From: Burkholderiaceae bacterium | Lineage (GTDB): Bacteria; Pseudomonadota; Gammaproteobacteria; Burkholderiales; Burkholderiaceae | Length of the DNA: 17,027 nucleotides | Assembly: GCA_022701965.1 (NCBI GenBank) | Contig: JAKONL010000375.1 | Coordinates: 1-17,027 of the forward strand | Direction of reading: 5' to 3' | Part shown: piece after piece, positions 1-7,938 of the stretch | Position numbering within the stretch: the first letter of the stretch is position 1 | Layout of the letters: each line of letters opens with the position of its first letter | Position numbers and translations under genes: made by a program | Notes under the pieces: model-generated | The model's database searches: none | What the model was told of the DNA's origin: nothing | What the model saw: the letters and a program-made list of their open reading frames with translations, nothing else

Positions 1-914
1 GTGCCGCCGTGGCGCACCAGCAGGTCGACCGCCGCGCCCAGCGCCGGGTTCGCGCTGATGCCCGAGTACCCGTCCGAGCCACCGCATTGCAGTCCGACCG
101 CCAGGTGCCTGAGCGGCACGGGTTCGCGCTTCACCCGGTCGGCCTGAACCAGCATGTCTTCGAGCAGCGCCTTGCCGGCCGCGATGGTCTCGCGGGTGCC
201 GCCCTCGTCCTGGATCGTGAGCGTGGCGAACATGCCGGGTTCGCGGGCGGCCAGCACTTCGACCAGCGGCGCGATCTGGTTGACCTCGCAGCCCAGGCCG
301 ATCACCAGCACGCCGGCGAAGTTGGGATGGTTCGCATAGCCGCGCAGCGTGCGCTGCAGCAGTTCGAGCCCCTCGCCGTTGCCGCCCATGCCGCAGCCGC
401 TGCCGTGCGTGATCGCGACCACGCCGTCGACGTTCGGATAGGCCGCCAGCGCGCCGCCCTTGAAGGCGTCGGCGATGTGGCGGCAGACCGTCGCCGAGCA
501 ATTCACGCTCGCGATCACGCCGAGGTAGTTGCGGGTCGCGACCCGGCCGTCGGCGCGCACGATGCCGTCGAAGGTCAGCGCCTCGGCGTCCTCGACCGTC
601 GTGCGGTAGGCCGCGCCGACCGCGTGCGTATGAATCGATTCCGACATGCCGACGTTGTGCACGTGCACGTGGTCGCCCACGGCGATGTCGGCCGTCGCGA
701 CGCCGATGTTCTGCCCGTACTTGAGCACCGACGCCCCGGCCGCGATCGGCGCCAGCGCGATCTTGTGGCCCGACGGGATCGGCTGCCGCACGACCAGGTG
801 GTGCCCACCGACCGACAGCGCCGCGCCGGGCTCCAGCGCATGGCGCGCGACGGCGACGTTGTCGGTTTCGCCGAGCCGGATGGCCGACGGTAGCAGCAGG
901 GTTTCGGTGGTCAT
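1..914 (-). CDS. uxaA: UxaA-family altronate dehydratase, 3' end cut by window edge
   Basis: Cytoplasmic dehydratase expected to convert D-altronate to 2-keto-3-deoxygluconate. I translated 304 open codons from the ATG at 914 to the window edge. Family members are usually about 500 residues, so the C-terminal part is missing. An N-terminal SAF-type domain (about residues 14-85) ends in a His-rich stretch (GDHVHVHN, 80-87). The catalytic domain follows, with VATRNYLGVI (125-134), THGSGCG (169-175) and GLGCE (206-210). Conserved Cys at about 139, 174, 209 and 277 fit the metal-dependent UxaA/GarD family. The ATG overlaps the stop of the upstream dehydrogenase by 4 bp (ATGA), so translation is probably coupled. 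It is the last visible gene of the operon. Galactarate or another aldarate/aldonate as substrate cannot be excluded, but the LgoD- and UxaB-like neighbours favour altronate. Confidence 0.9.
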   Translation of the reverse strand, partial: MTTETLLLPSAIRLGETDNVAVARHALEPGAALSVGGHHLVVRQPIPSGHKIALAPIAAGASVLKYGQNIGVATADIAVGDHVHVHNVGMSESIHTHAVGAAYRTTVEDAEALTFDGIVRADGRVATRNYLGVIASVNCSATVCRHIADAFKGGALAAYPNVDGVVAITHGSGCGMGGNGEGLELLQRTLRGYANHPNFAGVLVIGLGCEVNQIAPLVEVLAAREPGMFATLTIQDEGGTRETIAAGKALLEDMLVQADRVKREPVPLRHLAVGLQCGGSDGYSGISANPALGAAVDLLVRHGG

Positions 915-2059
915 GGCAATGCGGCGTTCAAGCGCGGCTGGGCCAGGCCGACCAGCTGTTCGCCGGCCATTTCCACGATCGGTCCGAAGCGGCGCTGCGT
1001 CTTCTGCGCATGGTTCTGCGCGATGTCGGCGATGCGGTGGTCGAGGAACGGATTCTCGAAGCGCTCGCGCACGTCGACCAGGTACGCCTGCGCTTCCGGC
1101 AGGACGCCGAGCGCTTCGAACACCGGCAGGATTTCTTCCGCCCACAGCGCTTCGAGTTCGGCCCGCAGCGCGGGGTCGGCCATCGCCTCGCGCACCGTTT
1201 CGTCGGCGGGCCGGCCGTCCTTGAGCCAGCGCTCGGCGAGGAAGGTATGGCCGGCGTTGAGCAGGAACAGCTTGAGCCGCTCGTGCGCGGCGAGGTCGTC
1301 GGTCAGCACGATGGCCGGATGCTCGCAAGGGAGCACCAGGCGCTCGTGGCGCTCGATCGCCCACAGCGCGTAGGGTTCGGCGACCGCGCCGACCGGCTCG
1401 ATGGCCTGGGACACGATCCGGTCGACCAGCGAATTCGCCCACACGCAGTGGTCGCGCAGCCAGACCGCGAAGGCGTCTTCGAGCTGCCATTCGTGCGCCA
1501 GCGCGACCACCACGTCGCGCAGCACCTCGCCGTTGCGCTCGATGAGTTCGCACGGGAACAGCGTCAGCGTCGAGGCGTGGTCGGTCTGCCAGCGGCCGTA
1601 CAGCAGCACCAGCAGCTTGGCCGGGAAACTGGCCGGCGGCGTGTCGCTCGTCAGCGCGGCCGCCGAATCGCCGGCATCCAGCTGGTAGCCGCGATCGGCG
1701 GTGTTCGAGACGATGACCTGCACGTGCTTCGCCACGGCGTCGCGCAGCGCCGGCCATGCCGCCGATGCCTGCACGGCCGCCTTGACCGCGCTGCATTCGA
1801 GCGTGGTGTCGATGCGCTCGCCGTGCGCGATGCCGCGCACGCGCACCGGGTAGGTCGCGCCACCCGCCAGTGCCGCGATGCGCGCCGCGCCGTCGGCCCG
1901 GTCGGTGGTCTGCACGACGGTGATGCCGCCCAGCGCCTTGCCGGCGCCGTCGGTGCCGGCCAGCGCCTGCGAGACGAACAGGTCGACGTGCGCCTGCAGG
2001 AAGCGGCTGGTGCCGAACTGCAGGATCGGATGGGTCAGGTCGAGGGGCGTGGCGGTCAT
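911..2059 (-). CDS. uxaB: Compact mannitol dehydrogenase-family oxidoreductase, probable tagaturonate reductase
   Basis: NAD(P)-dependent polyol dehydrogenase, 382 residues, predicted to reduce D-tagaturonate to D-altronate in the cytoplasm. The N-terminus has the nucleotide-binding signature FGTSRFLQAH (15-24). NSLVDRI (209-215) matches the family VDRI element. Lys263, Asn268 and His271 form the K-x4-N-x2-H active-site motif of long-chain polyol dehydrogenases. The protein is about 100 residues shorter than E. coli UxaB (483). The same frame stays open upstream to 2815, but that part only shadows lgoD. The ATG at 2059, 5 bp after the lgoD stop, begins the homologous N-terminus. It sits between lgoD and uxaA, which fits the middle step of an L-galactonate route. 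Fructuronate reductase or another polyol/aldonate dehydrogenase is possible from sequence alone. Confidence 0.85.
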   Translation of the reverse strand: MTATPLDLTHPILQFGTSRFLQAHVDLFVSQALAGTDGAGKALGGITVVQTTDRADGAARIAALAGGATYPVRVRGIAHGERIDTTLECSAVKAAVQASAAWPALRDAVAKHVQVIVSNTADRGYQLDAGDSAAALTSDTPPASFPAKLLVLLYGRWQTDHASTLTLFPCELIERNGEVLRDVVVALAHEWQLEDAFAVWLRDHCVWANSLVDRIVSQAIEPVGAVAEPYALWAIERHERLVLPCEHPAIVLTDDLAAHERLKLFLLNAGHTFLAERWLKDGRPADETVREAMADPALRAELEALWAEEILPVFEALGVLPEAQAYLVDVRERFENPFLDHRIADIAQNHAQKTQRRFGPIVEMAGEQLVGLAQPRLNAALP

Positions 2060-2064
2060 CGGCT

Positions 2065-3075
2065 TCAGACCTCGACCAGCGCCTTGACCACGCCGCGCGC
2101 CGGGTCGAGCAGCTGCGCGAAATCGGTCGGCACGTCGGCGAGCTTCATGCGGTGCGTGTTGAGCGCGGCGGTCGGCACGTCGCCGCGGCTCATGGCGGCC
2201 AGCACGGCCTCGAAGTCCTCGGTGGTCGCGTTGCGGCTGCCGATCAGCGTCGTCTCGCGCTTGTGGAATTCGGGGTCGTTGAAGGTGATGTCCTGGCGCA
2301 CCACCGAGATCAGCACGTAGTTGCCGCCGTGGGCGACGAAGCCGAAGCCGCGCTCGATCGCCTTGGCGTTGCCGGTGGCGTCGAAGACCTGGTCGAAGAA
2401 TTCGCCGTCGGTGATCTCCGAGAGCTTCGCCTGGTCGCCCTCGCCCAGCGCCACGGTGTGCGCCACGCCGAGCTCGCGCTGGCAGAAATCCAGCCGGTCC
2501 TGCCGGCCGTCGAGCGCGGTCACGGTCGCGCCGCGCAGGCGGGCGAAGATCATCGCGGCCATGCCGATCGGCCCGGCGCCGACCACCAGCACGCGCTGGC
2601 CGGCCTTCACGCCGCCGCGGCGCACGCCATGCGCGCCGATGGCGAGGAATTCCACCATCGCCGCCTGGTCGAGCGAGACGCCTTCGGCCTTGTGCACGAA
2701 GGCTTCGGGCAGCGAGAGGTATTCGGTGAAGGCGCCGTCGCGATGCACGCCCAGCACCTGGATGTTCACGCAGCAGTTGGTCTTGCCCTGGCGGCAGGCG
2801 ATGCACTTGCCGCACGAGAGGTAGGGCATCACGTAGCAGACGTCGCCGGCCTGCAGGCGGCCGCCCGGCACGCCCTCCTCGATCACGCCGGAGAGCTCGT
2901 GGCCCATCACGCGCGGGTACTGCAGGAAGGGCTGGTTGCCGGTGAAGATGTGCAGGTCGGTGCCGCAGACGCCGACGCGCTTCACGCGCAGCAGCACCTC
3001 GCCTTCGCCGCGCGCGGGGCGGTCGCGCTGCTCGGCGCGCAGGGTGCCAGGGGTTTCACAGATGACGGTCAGCAT
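2065..3075 (-). CDS. lgoD: Zn-dependent alcohol dehydrogenase, LgoD-like (L-galactonate 5-dehydrogenase)
   Basis: Medium-chain Zn dehydrogenase of 336 residues, resembling E. coli LgoD (YjjN), which oxidises L-galactonate to D-tagaturonate. Shared segments include GNQPFLQYPRVMGHE (46-60), TNCCVNIQVLGVH (99-111) and NDPEFHKRETTLIGSRNAT near the C-terminus. Catalytic zinc ligands are Cys37, His59 and probably Glu142. Structural zinc Cys are 88, 91, 94 and 101/102. The NAD-binding GAGPIG is at 166-171. The ATG at 3075 has no Shine-Dalgarno; the leader is pyrimidine-rich (CTCCTCC). It lies 51 bp after the binding-protein gene and 5 bp before uxaB, so transporter and enzymes probably share one transcript. 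The family assignment is firm; the exact sugar acid is inferred from similarity and neighbours. Confidence 0.88.
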   Translation of the reverse strand: MLTVICETPGTLRAEQRDRPARGEGEVLLRVKRVGVCGTDLHIFTGNQPFLQYPRVMGHELSGVIEEGVPGGRLQAGDVCYVMPYLSCGKCIACRQGKTNCCVNIQVLGVHRDGAFTEYLSLPEAFVHKAEGVSLDQAAMVEFLAIGAHGVRRGGVKAGQRVLVVGAGPIGMAAMIFARLRGATVTALDGRQDRLDFCQRELGVAHTVALGEGDQAKLSEITDGEFFDQVFDATGNAKAIERGFGFVAHGGNYVLISVVRQDITFNDPEFHKRETTLIGSRNATTEDFEAVLAAMSRGDVPTAALNTHRMKLADVPTDFAQLLDPARGVVKALVEV

Positions 3076-3126
3076 GGTGGGTCCGGAGGAGAAGTGGGAT
3101 GGAGGTGGTCGGTGCGCGCCGGTGGC

Positions 3127-3900
3127 TCAGTTGCCGCCGTGGTACTTGGTGTAGATGGCCTTGAGCTTGCCGTTCTCGGTGTTTTTGGCGACCCAGTCGT
3201 TGAGCCAGGCCTTGAGCTGCGGCTCGTCCTTGCGCAGGCCGATGCCCAGCGGCACGGTCGACATCGTGAACTTGGTGACCAGGTCCTTCTTGGGCGACTT
3301 CTGCAGCACCGTGCTCACGATGGCCGGCGAGGTCGCGATGATGTCGGCCTGGCCGCTGACGGCCGCGGTCACGAGCGTGGCGTCGTCGTCGTAGCGCACG
3401 ATCTGCGCGTCCTTGGCGCCGGTGGTCACGACCTTGTCGTTGTTCGAGCCGCGCGTGGTGGCGACGCGCTTGCCCTTGAGGTCGTCGAAGCCCTTGATGT
3501 CCACGGCCTTCGGACCGGCGACGACCGCCAGGATCTGCGCGTAGGGCACCGAGAAGTCGATGACCTTCTCGCGGTCGGGCGTGACCGACAGCGACGCGAC
3601 CACAGTGTCGGCCTTGCCGGTCTGCAGGAACGGGATGCGGTTCGGGCTGGTGGTCTGCACGATCTCCATCGCGACGCCCAGGTCCTGCGCGAGCAGCGTG
3701 GCGGTCTCGACGTCGGAGCCGACCGGCTTCATCGCGTCGTTGACGAAGCCGTAGGGCGGCGAGCCGGTGTCCAGCGCGATGCGGATCTTCTTGGCGTCGC
3801 GGATGTCCTTGAGCAGGTCGGCGTGCGCCGAGCCGATGCCGATGGCCAGCACGGCGGCGGTCGCGAGGATGCCGCGCACGAAGTGGGAGGTCTTGGTCAT
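3127..3900 (-). CDS. ABC transporter substrate-binding protein, family 3 (sugar-acid candidate)
   Basis: Periplasmic solute-binding protein of 257 residues with a Sec signal peptide (hydrophobic core about 9-22, cleavage after AHA at 25-27). The fold is SBP_bac_3, usual for polar amino acids. SLSVTPDR (103-110) carries Arg110, equivalent to the Arg that clamps the ligand carboxylate in HisJ. RGSNN (150-154) matches the second ligand loop. At the position that holds the amine-binding Asp in HisJ (Asp161), this protein has Ser191 in ADIIATSP. The ligand may therefore lack an alpha-amino group, which fits an aldonate such as L-galactonate. It lies between its ATPase gene (53 bp upstream) and lgoD. 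The frame is open further upstream, but only the ATG at 3900 gives a signal peptide. Ligand assignment is inference. Confidence 0.9.
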   Translation of the reverse strand: MTKTSHFVRGILATAAVLAIGIGSAHADLLKDIRDAKKIRIALDTGSPPYGFVNDAMKPVGSDVETATLLAQDLGVAMEIVQTTSPNRIPFLQTGKADTVVASLSVTPDREKVIDFSVPYAQILAVVAGPKAVDIKGFDDLKGKRVATTRGSNNDKVVTTGAKDAQIVRYDDDATLVTAAVSGQADIIATSPAIVSTVLQKSPKKDLVTKFTMSTVPLGIGLRKDEPQLKAWLNDWVAKNTENGKLKAIYTKYHGGN

Positions 3901-3953
3901 GTCTTTTGTCTCTTTCGCAGGGAGGGAAGAAGGGAGTCCGGTTCGGATCGGGA

Positions 3954-4665
<712 letters not shown>

Positions 4666-4682
<17 letters not shown>

Positions 4683-5322
4683 TGAAGCTCCTCTCGAGCC
4701 GGCGGCTGAGCACCGACAGCGGGTAACACAGGGCGAAGTACATGGCCGCGACGATCATGAAGATCACGAACGGCTCGAAGGTGGAGTTGTTGATGATCTG
4801 GCCGGCGCGGGCCAGCTCCACGAAACCGATGGCCGAGGCCAGCGAGGTGTTCTTGACGATCTGCACCATGAAGCCGACCGTCGGCGGCGTCGCGATCTTC
4901 AGCGCCTGCGGCAGGATCACGTGGATCACGCGCTGGTGCCACGGCAGCGCCAGGCACTCGGCGGCCTCGGCCTGCGTCTTGGGCACCGACTCGATGCAGC
5001 CGCGCCAGATCTCGCCCAGGTAGGCCGAGACGTAGATCGACAGCGCGATGGCCGCCGCCGTGAGCGGCGCGATGTTCAGCCCGAGCGACGGCAGCCCGAA
5101 GTACGCGAGCGGCAGCAGCACCAAGAGCGGCGTGCCCTGGATCAGCTTGATGTAGAGCGACACCGCCAGCTTCGACCACTTCGGCCCCCAGGTGGCGCCG
5201 ACGGCCACCGCGGCGCCGAGGATGCCGCCGCCGACGAAGCCCAGCAGCGACAGCACGACCGTCCAGAGCAGCCCGTTGAACAGGTACTGCAGGTGCGCGG
5301 CGTTGAGGAAACCGATGCTCAC
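4666..5322 (-). CDS. ABC transporter permease, polar amino acid (HisM/GlnP) family
   Basis: Inner-membrane permease of 218 residues with about five hydrophobic segments. IQGTPLLVLL (61-70) is the family signature. The cytoplasmic EAA loop (119-141, EAAECLALPWHQR...LPQAL) contacts the ATPase. I chose the GTG at 5322 because it overlaps the stop of the preceding permease by 4 bp (GTGA) and starts at the expected N-terminus; the open frame continues upstream only as a shadow of that permease. The C-terminus overlaps the ATPase gene by 17 bp. It probably forms a heterodimer with the other permease. It shares the operon with sugar-acid enzymes, so its cargo may not be an amino acid. Confidence 0.93.
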
Positions 5323-6002
5323 AGCGGCGTCCCCAGGCGGCGGCGGCGCGGGAAGGCCACCATGCCCACGGCCCAGAACACCGTGCGCATCACCAGCGAC
5401 ATCGCGAGGTAGGCGGCGGCGACGATCAGGTAGGTCTCGACCGAGCGGAAGGTGTCCGACTGGATGCGGTTGGCGACCGCCGTGAGCTCCTCGGCCGAGA
5501 TCTGCGAGCAGACCGAGGACGCCAGCATCAGCAGCACGTACTGGCTGGTCAGCGCCGGGAACACGCGCTCGATGGCCGGCGGCAGCACCACGTGGCGCAG
5601 CGTCTGCCAGCGCGACAGGCCCATGCATTCGGCCGCCTCGAGCTGGCTCGGCGGGATCGACTGGATGCCGGCACGCACGATCTCGGCCGTATAGGCGCCG
5701 ACGTTGACCACCAGCGCGATGGTCGCGGCCGTGAACGCGCCGACCTGGAAGCCCATCGACGACATGCCGAAGTACACGATGAACACCTGCACCAGGAGCG
5801 GCGTGTTGCGGATCACCTCGATGTAGACGTTGGCGATGCGCGCCAGCCAGGCCGCGCGGCCGGTGGTGGCCAGCGCGCACAGCACGCCGACCATGAAGCC
5901 GAAGACGGTCGAGGCGAGCGACAGCGTCAGCGTGGTCCAGGCGCCGGCCAGCAGGTCCGGCCAGTAGGCCAGCGGTGCGGAGAAGTCGAAGGAATATTTC
6001 AA
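5319..6002 (-). CDS. ABC transporter permease, polar amino acid (HisQ/GlnP) family, TTG start
   Basis: Inner-membrane permease of 227 residues and first gene of the operon. IRNTPLLVQVF (64-74) and the EAA loop (122-144, EAAECMGLSRWQT...LPPAI) are clear, with about five transmembrane segments. MKYSFDFSAPLAYWPDLL is a normal start for this family, but its first codon is TTG at 6002. No in-frame ATG or GTG lies between it and an upstream TAA. There is no Shine-Dalgarno. A 10-codon reading frame beginning ATG at 6031 (MNLERIVTPP) ends in a TGA that overlaps this TTG. Either translation is coupled through that small frame, or the true start is 6031 and one base is missing here. Operator-like sites lie immediately upstream. 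Confidence 0.9.
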   Translation of the reverse strand: MKYSFDFSAPLAYWPDLLAGAWTTLTLSLASTVFGFMVGVLCALATTGRAAWLARIANVYIEVIRNTPLLVQVFIVYFGMSSMGFQVGAFTAATIALVVNVGAYTAEIVRAGIQSIPPSQLEAAECMGLSRWQTLRHVVLPPAIERVFPALTSQYVLLMLASSVCSQISAEELTAVANRIQSDTFRSVETYLIVAAAYLAMSLVMRTVFWAVGMVAFPRRRRLGTPL

Positions 6003-6031
6003 GGCGGGGTGACGATGCGCTCGAGGTTCAT
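5999..6031 (-). other. Ten-codon upstream reading frame overlapping the permease start
   Basis: ATG at 6031 begins a frame encoding MNLERIVTPP, ending in TGA at 5999-6001. The stop overlaps the TTG start of the first permease (TTGA), the geometry expected for translational coupling. The upstream sequence (AAAAGAACAGCG) is only a weak ribosome site. The alternative is that this is the real N-terminus of the permease, put out of frame by a one-base loss. I cannot decide between these from one sequence. Confidence 0.35.
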
Positions 6032-6046
6032 CGCTGTTCTTTTGTC

Positions 6047-6088
6047 TGGTCAGGCCAATTTACAGACGAATCTGAATTGGCCTTACCG
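6047..6088. promoter_or_regulatory. Two operator-like sites, operon-proximal (GntR/FCD type)
   Basis: TGGTCAGGCCA (6047-6057) and TGGCCTTACCG (6078-6088) are near-palindromes centred 31 bp apart. The reverse complement of the first, with flank, reads AATTGGCCTGACCAG. The second, with flank, reads GAATTGGCCTTACCGG. They share AATTGGCCT-ACC, like the TGGTnnnACCA operators of FCD-type GntR regulators (FadR, PdhR, UxuR). The first site lies just upstream of the operon's first start codons, a position suited to repression. Assignment to the adjacent regulator is inference. Confidence 0.55.
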
Positions 6089-6164
6089 GGTTTACCCCGG
6101 CAAATGCAATCGAAAGGCCACAGAAAATGGCTTTTGCCTCATGCGACGCCCTTTGATGGCGAAC

Positions 6165-6188
6165 TGGCCTGACCGATTGGTCGGACCA
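6165..6188. promoter_or_regulatory. Tandem operator-like sites, regulator-proximal (GntR/FCD type)
   Basis: TGGCCTGACCG (6165-6175) and TGGTCGGACCA (6178-6188) have centres 13 bp apart. The second is a perfect 5-1-5 palindrome. The first matches the inverted form of the site at 6047-6057 at 10 of 11 bases. They lie about 45-65 bp before the regulator's ATG, a position suited to autoregulation. The repeated motif within one gap is seen directly; the binding protein is inferred. Confidence 0.6.
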
Positions 6189-6230
6189 GTCGAATGCGAT
6201 GCTCCGACGCTTCCAACTTCCCGAACCTTC

Positions 6231-6921
6231 ATGAACGACATCGCCCGCCCCGCCGAGACCCGCCGTCTCTACCAGCAGATCGCCGACAAGGTGCGCGCTC
6301 TGGTCCAGGAGCGCGGCTACCGCGAAGGCAGCCGCCTGCCGCCCGAGCGCGACCTGGCGCAGCAGCTGGGCGTCTCGCGCCCTTCGCTGCGCGAGGCGCT
6401 GATCGCGCTGGAGATGGAGGGCAGCGTCGAGATCCGCATGGGATCGGGCGTCTACGTCTGCCAGCGCGCGCTGCGTCGGCCCGCCCTGCCGGTGGCGATG
6501 GGCGAGAGCCCGGCCGAGCTGATGCAGGCGCGGGGCGCTCGAAGGCGCGGTCATCGTGCTGGCCTGCGTGCATGCCACGGCCGAAGGACTGGCGCGCGTG
6601 CACGACAGCGTCGAGGCCATGCGCGCGGACGTGGCCGCCGGCCGCGACGTGATGGAGCACGACCGCGAATTCCACGTCCGCATCGCCGAGATGTCGGGCA
6701 ACTCCATCCTCGCGAGCCTGGTCGGCACGCTGTTCGACGAACGCCGCAGTCCGCTGGCCGAGCACATGCGCCATCGCCTCGAAGGCCAGCCGACCTGGCA
6801 CGAGGCGCTGGCCGAGCACGAGCAGATCTACCGCTGCCTCGCGCAGCGCGACCCCCTGCTGGCGGAGGCGGCGATGCGCTCGCACATCCGCGCGGCGGCG
6901 GACCGATGGGTCACGCCTTGA
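6231..6921 (+). pseudogene. GntR/FadR-family (FCD) regulator with a one-base frameshift
   Basis: DNA-binding regulator predicted to control the divergent sugar-acid operon. The N-terminal part from the ATG at 6231 is a canonical winged helix: LYQQIADKVRALV, then RLPPERDLAQQLGVSRPSLREAL and a GSGVYV wing. After about residue 101 the frame shifts. Deleting one G from GGGG at 6532-6535 restores MQARALEGAVIVLAC and joins the N-terminus to the FCD ligand domain, which ends at the TGA at 6919-6921. Corrected length is about 229 residues, normal for the family. The FCD metal-ligand pattern is intact (HDREFH, EALAEHEQIY, MRSHI). A recent mutation, phase variation in the short G run, or a sequencing error could all explain it. 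No Shine-Dalgarno is obvious. Confidence 0.85.
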
Positions 6922-7352
6922 ACGGCGTCGCCGCGCTTTTCGACGGCCTGCGCGCGAACCCCTGGGCCTATCCGGCCTTGGAGTCGCTGCACATCGTCGG
7001 CATCGCGCTGCTGCTGGGCAATCTCGTCGCGCTGGAGATCCGCGTGTTCGGCGGCGCCGCGGCCTTGCCGGTGCAGGCGCTCGCGCGACTGTCGCTGCGC
7101 ATCGCGGCTGTGGGCTTCGCTCTGGCCGCGATCACCGGGCTGGCGATGTTCGCGACGCAACCCGCGGAACTGCTGGCCAACCGCAGCTTCCTGGTCAAGA
7201 TGGGGCTGCTGGCGTTGGCCGGATGCAATGCTGCATGGTTCCACGCCCGCGGGTCGCTCGACAAACTCGATACGACCGCGCGGATTCAGATGTTGATGTC
7301 CACTGCGGTCTGGCTCGGCGTCGTGTTCTGCGGTCGCTGGATCGCCTACTGA
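6906..7352 (+). CDS. Small four-helix integral membrane protein (DUF6644-like)
   Basis: Protein of 148 residues with four likely transmembrane helices (about 22-48, 64-84, 95-113, 127-146). It contains conserved-looking His29 (ESLHIVGIALLLGN) and His113 (AAWFHARG). I recall similar proteins, as DUF6644 family, next to DUF6152 proteins, but function is unknown. The His residues facing membrane helices could bind haem or a metal; this is a guess. The ATG at 6906 overlaps the end of the regulator gene by 16 bp. An in-frame TTG at 6918 overlaps the regulator stop as TTGA and is an alternative start. The next gene begins 27 bp downstream, so the two are probably co-transcribed. Confidence 0.75.
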   Translation: MGHALNGVAALFDGLRANPWAYPALESLHIVGIALLLGNLVALEIRVFGGAAALPVQALARLSLRIAAVGFALAAITGLAMFATQPAELLANRSFLVKMGLLALAGCNAAWFHARGSLDKLDTTARIQMLMSTAVWLGVVFCGRWIAY

Positions 7353-7379
7353 TTCATACCCCCGAAAGGACGCCGCGCC

Positions 7380-7880
7380 ATGCCCTCGCCGATCTCCCGC
7401 CGCCATTTCGTCCTCGCCGCCGCCACCGGTTGCGCGGCTCCACTGCTGGCCTTGCCGTCGGCCGCCTGGGCGCATCACGGCTGGAGCAGTTTCGACCAGG
7501 ACCGCCCGATCTACCTCGAAGGCAGGGTCGCCGCGGCCAAGTGGCAGAACCCGCATGCCGAACTGATGCTGGACGTGTCGCCCGGCCTCACGCTGCCGGC
7601 CGGACTGGCCCGACGCGCGGTGCCGGCGCAGAGCGCGGGCGTCGACGGGCCGGCGCTGATGGCGAAGGCGGTGCTCCCCAATCGCAAGGACAAGCGCTGG
7701 GAACTGGAACTCGCGCCGCTCACGCGCATGTCGGCCTGGCAGGTGCCGCAGATCAAGGTGGGCGATGGCGTGTCGGCGGTCGGCTTCACGATGAAGGACG
7801 AAGCCGGGGACGCGGTGATGCGGGTGGAATACCTGTTCGTCGACGGAAAGGCCTACGGGTTGCGGTCGAGCCCGGCCTGA
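7380..7880 (+). CDS. Tat-exported DUF6152-like periplasmic protein
   Basis: Protein of 166 residues. ISRRHFVLAAA (5-15) has the twin-arginine motif (Arg7, Arg8), followed by a hydrophobic core and a cleavage site after AWA (29-31). The mature chain would begin HHGWSSFD, a stretch I associate with DUF6152. Later parts include WQNPHAEL, KRWELELAPLTRM and a closing EYLFVDGKAYGLRSSPA. A ribosome site (AAAGGA) lies about 11 nt before the ATG at 7380. Use of the Tat route suggests folding or cofactor loading before export. A free N-terminal His followed by His and an internal NPH suggest metal binding, but no function is established. It follows the small membrane protein by 27 bp and may work with it. 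Confidence 0.8.
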   Translation: MPSPISRRHFVLAAATGCAAPLLALPSAAWAHHGWSSFDQDRPIYLEGRVAAAKWQNPHAELMLDVSPGLTLPAGLARRAVPAQSAGVDGPALMAKAVLPNRKDKRWELELAPLTRMSAWQVPQIKVGDGVSAVGFTMKDEAGDAVMRVEYLFVDGKAYGLRSSPA

Positions 7881-7938
7881 TCGGGTCCGCGTGCTCGTTC
7901 ATGCCGGACGTCGAGCAGGATCGGTTCCAATCCGTCGC

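Larger units (their letters stand above)
6003..6230. promoter_or_regulatory. Divergent promoter region between the sugar-acid operon and its GntR regulator
   Basis: This 228 bp gap separates the minus-strand operon from the plus-strand regulator. It is visibly richer in A and T than the coding DNA, notably at 6040-6080 and 6110-6160. Besides four TGGYC-N-KRCCR sites it holds two imperfect hairpins. One has arms CCGGG (6086-6090) and CCCGG (6096-6100). The other has AAAGGCCA (6113-6120) and TGGCTTTT (6128-6135), paired at 7 of 8 positions. I could not name convincing -35/-10 pairs. No real gene is seen here apart from the 10-codon frame next to the permease. Confidence 0.7.

Noticed and set aside
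9..893. Long open plus-strand frame at the left end
   Set aside because: It lies opposite the UxaA gene and its product is Arg/Asp/Val/His-rich low-complexity sequence, the usual antisense product of GC-rich coding DNA.
2060..2815. N-terminal extension of the UxaB frame
   Set aside because: It is an out-of-frame reading of lgoD; the product is Arg/Ala-rich and unlike polyol dehydrogenases. The ATG at 2059 begins the homology.
3076..3100. CTCCTCC in the lgoD leader as an internal anti-Shine-Dalgarno switch
   Set aside because: No nearby complementary ribosome site was found for it to sequester; it is more likely chance in a pyrimidine-rich gap.
5592..7352. Single long plus-strand frame appearing to fuse the GntR half with the membrane protein
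   Set aside because: The frame joins a permease shadow, the GntR N-terminus, an out-of-frame stretch after the frameshift, and then a separate gene. It is not a real fusion.
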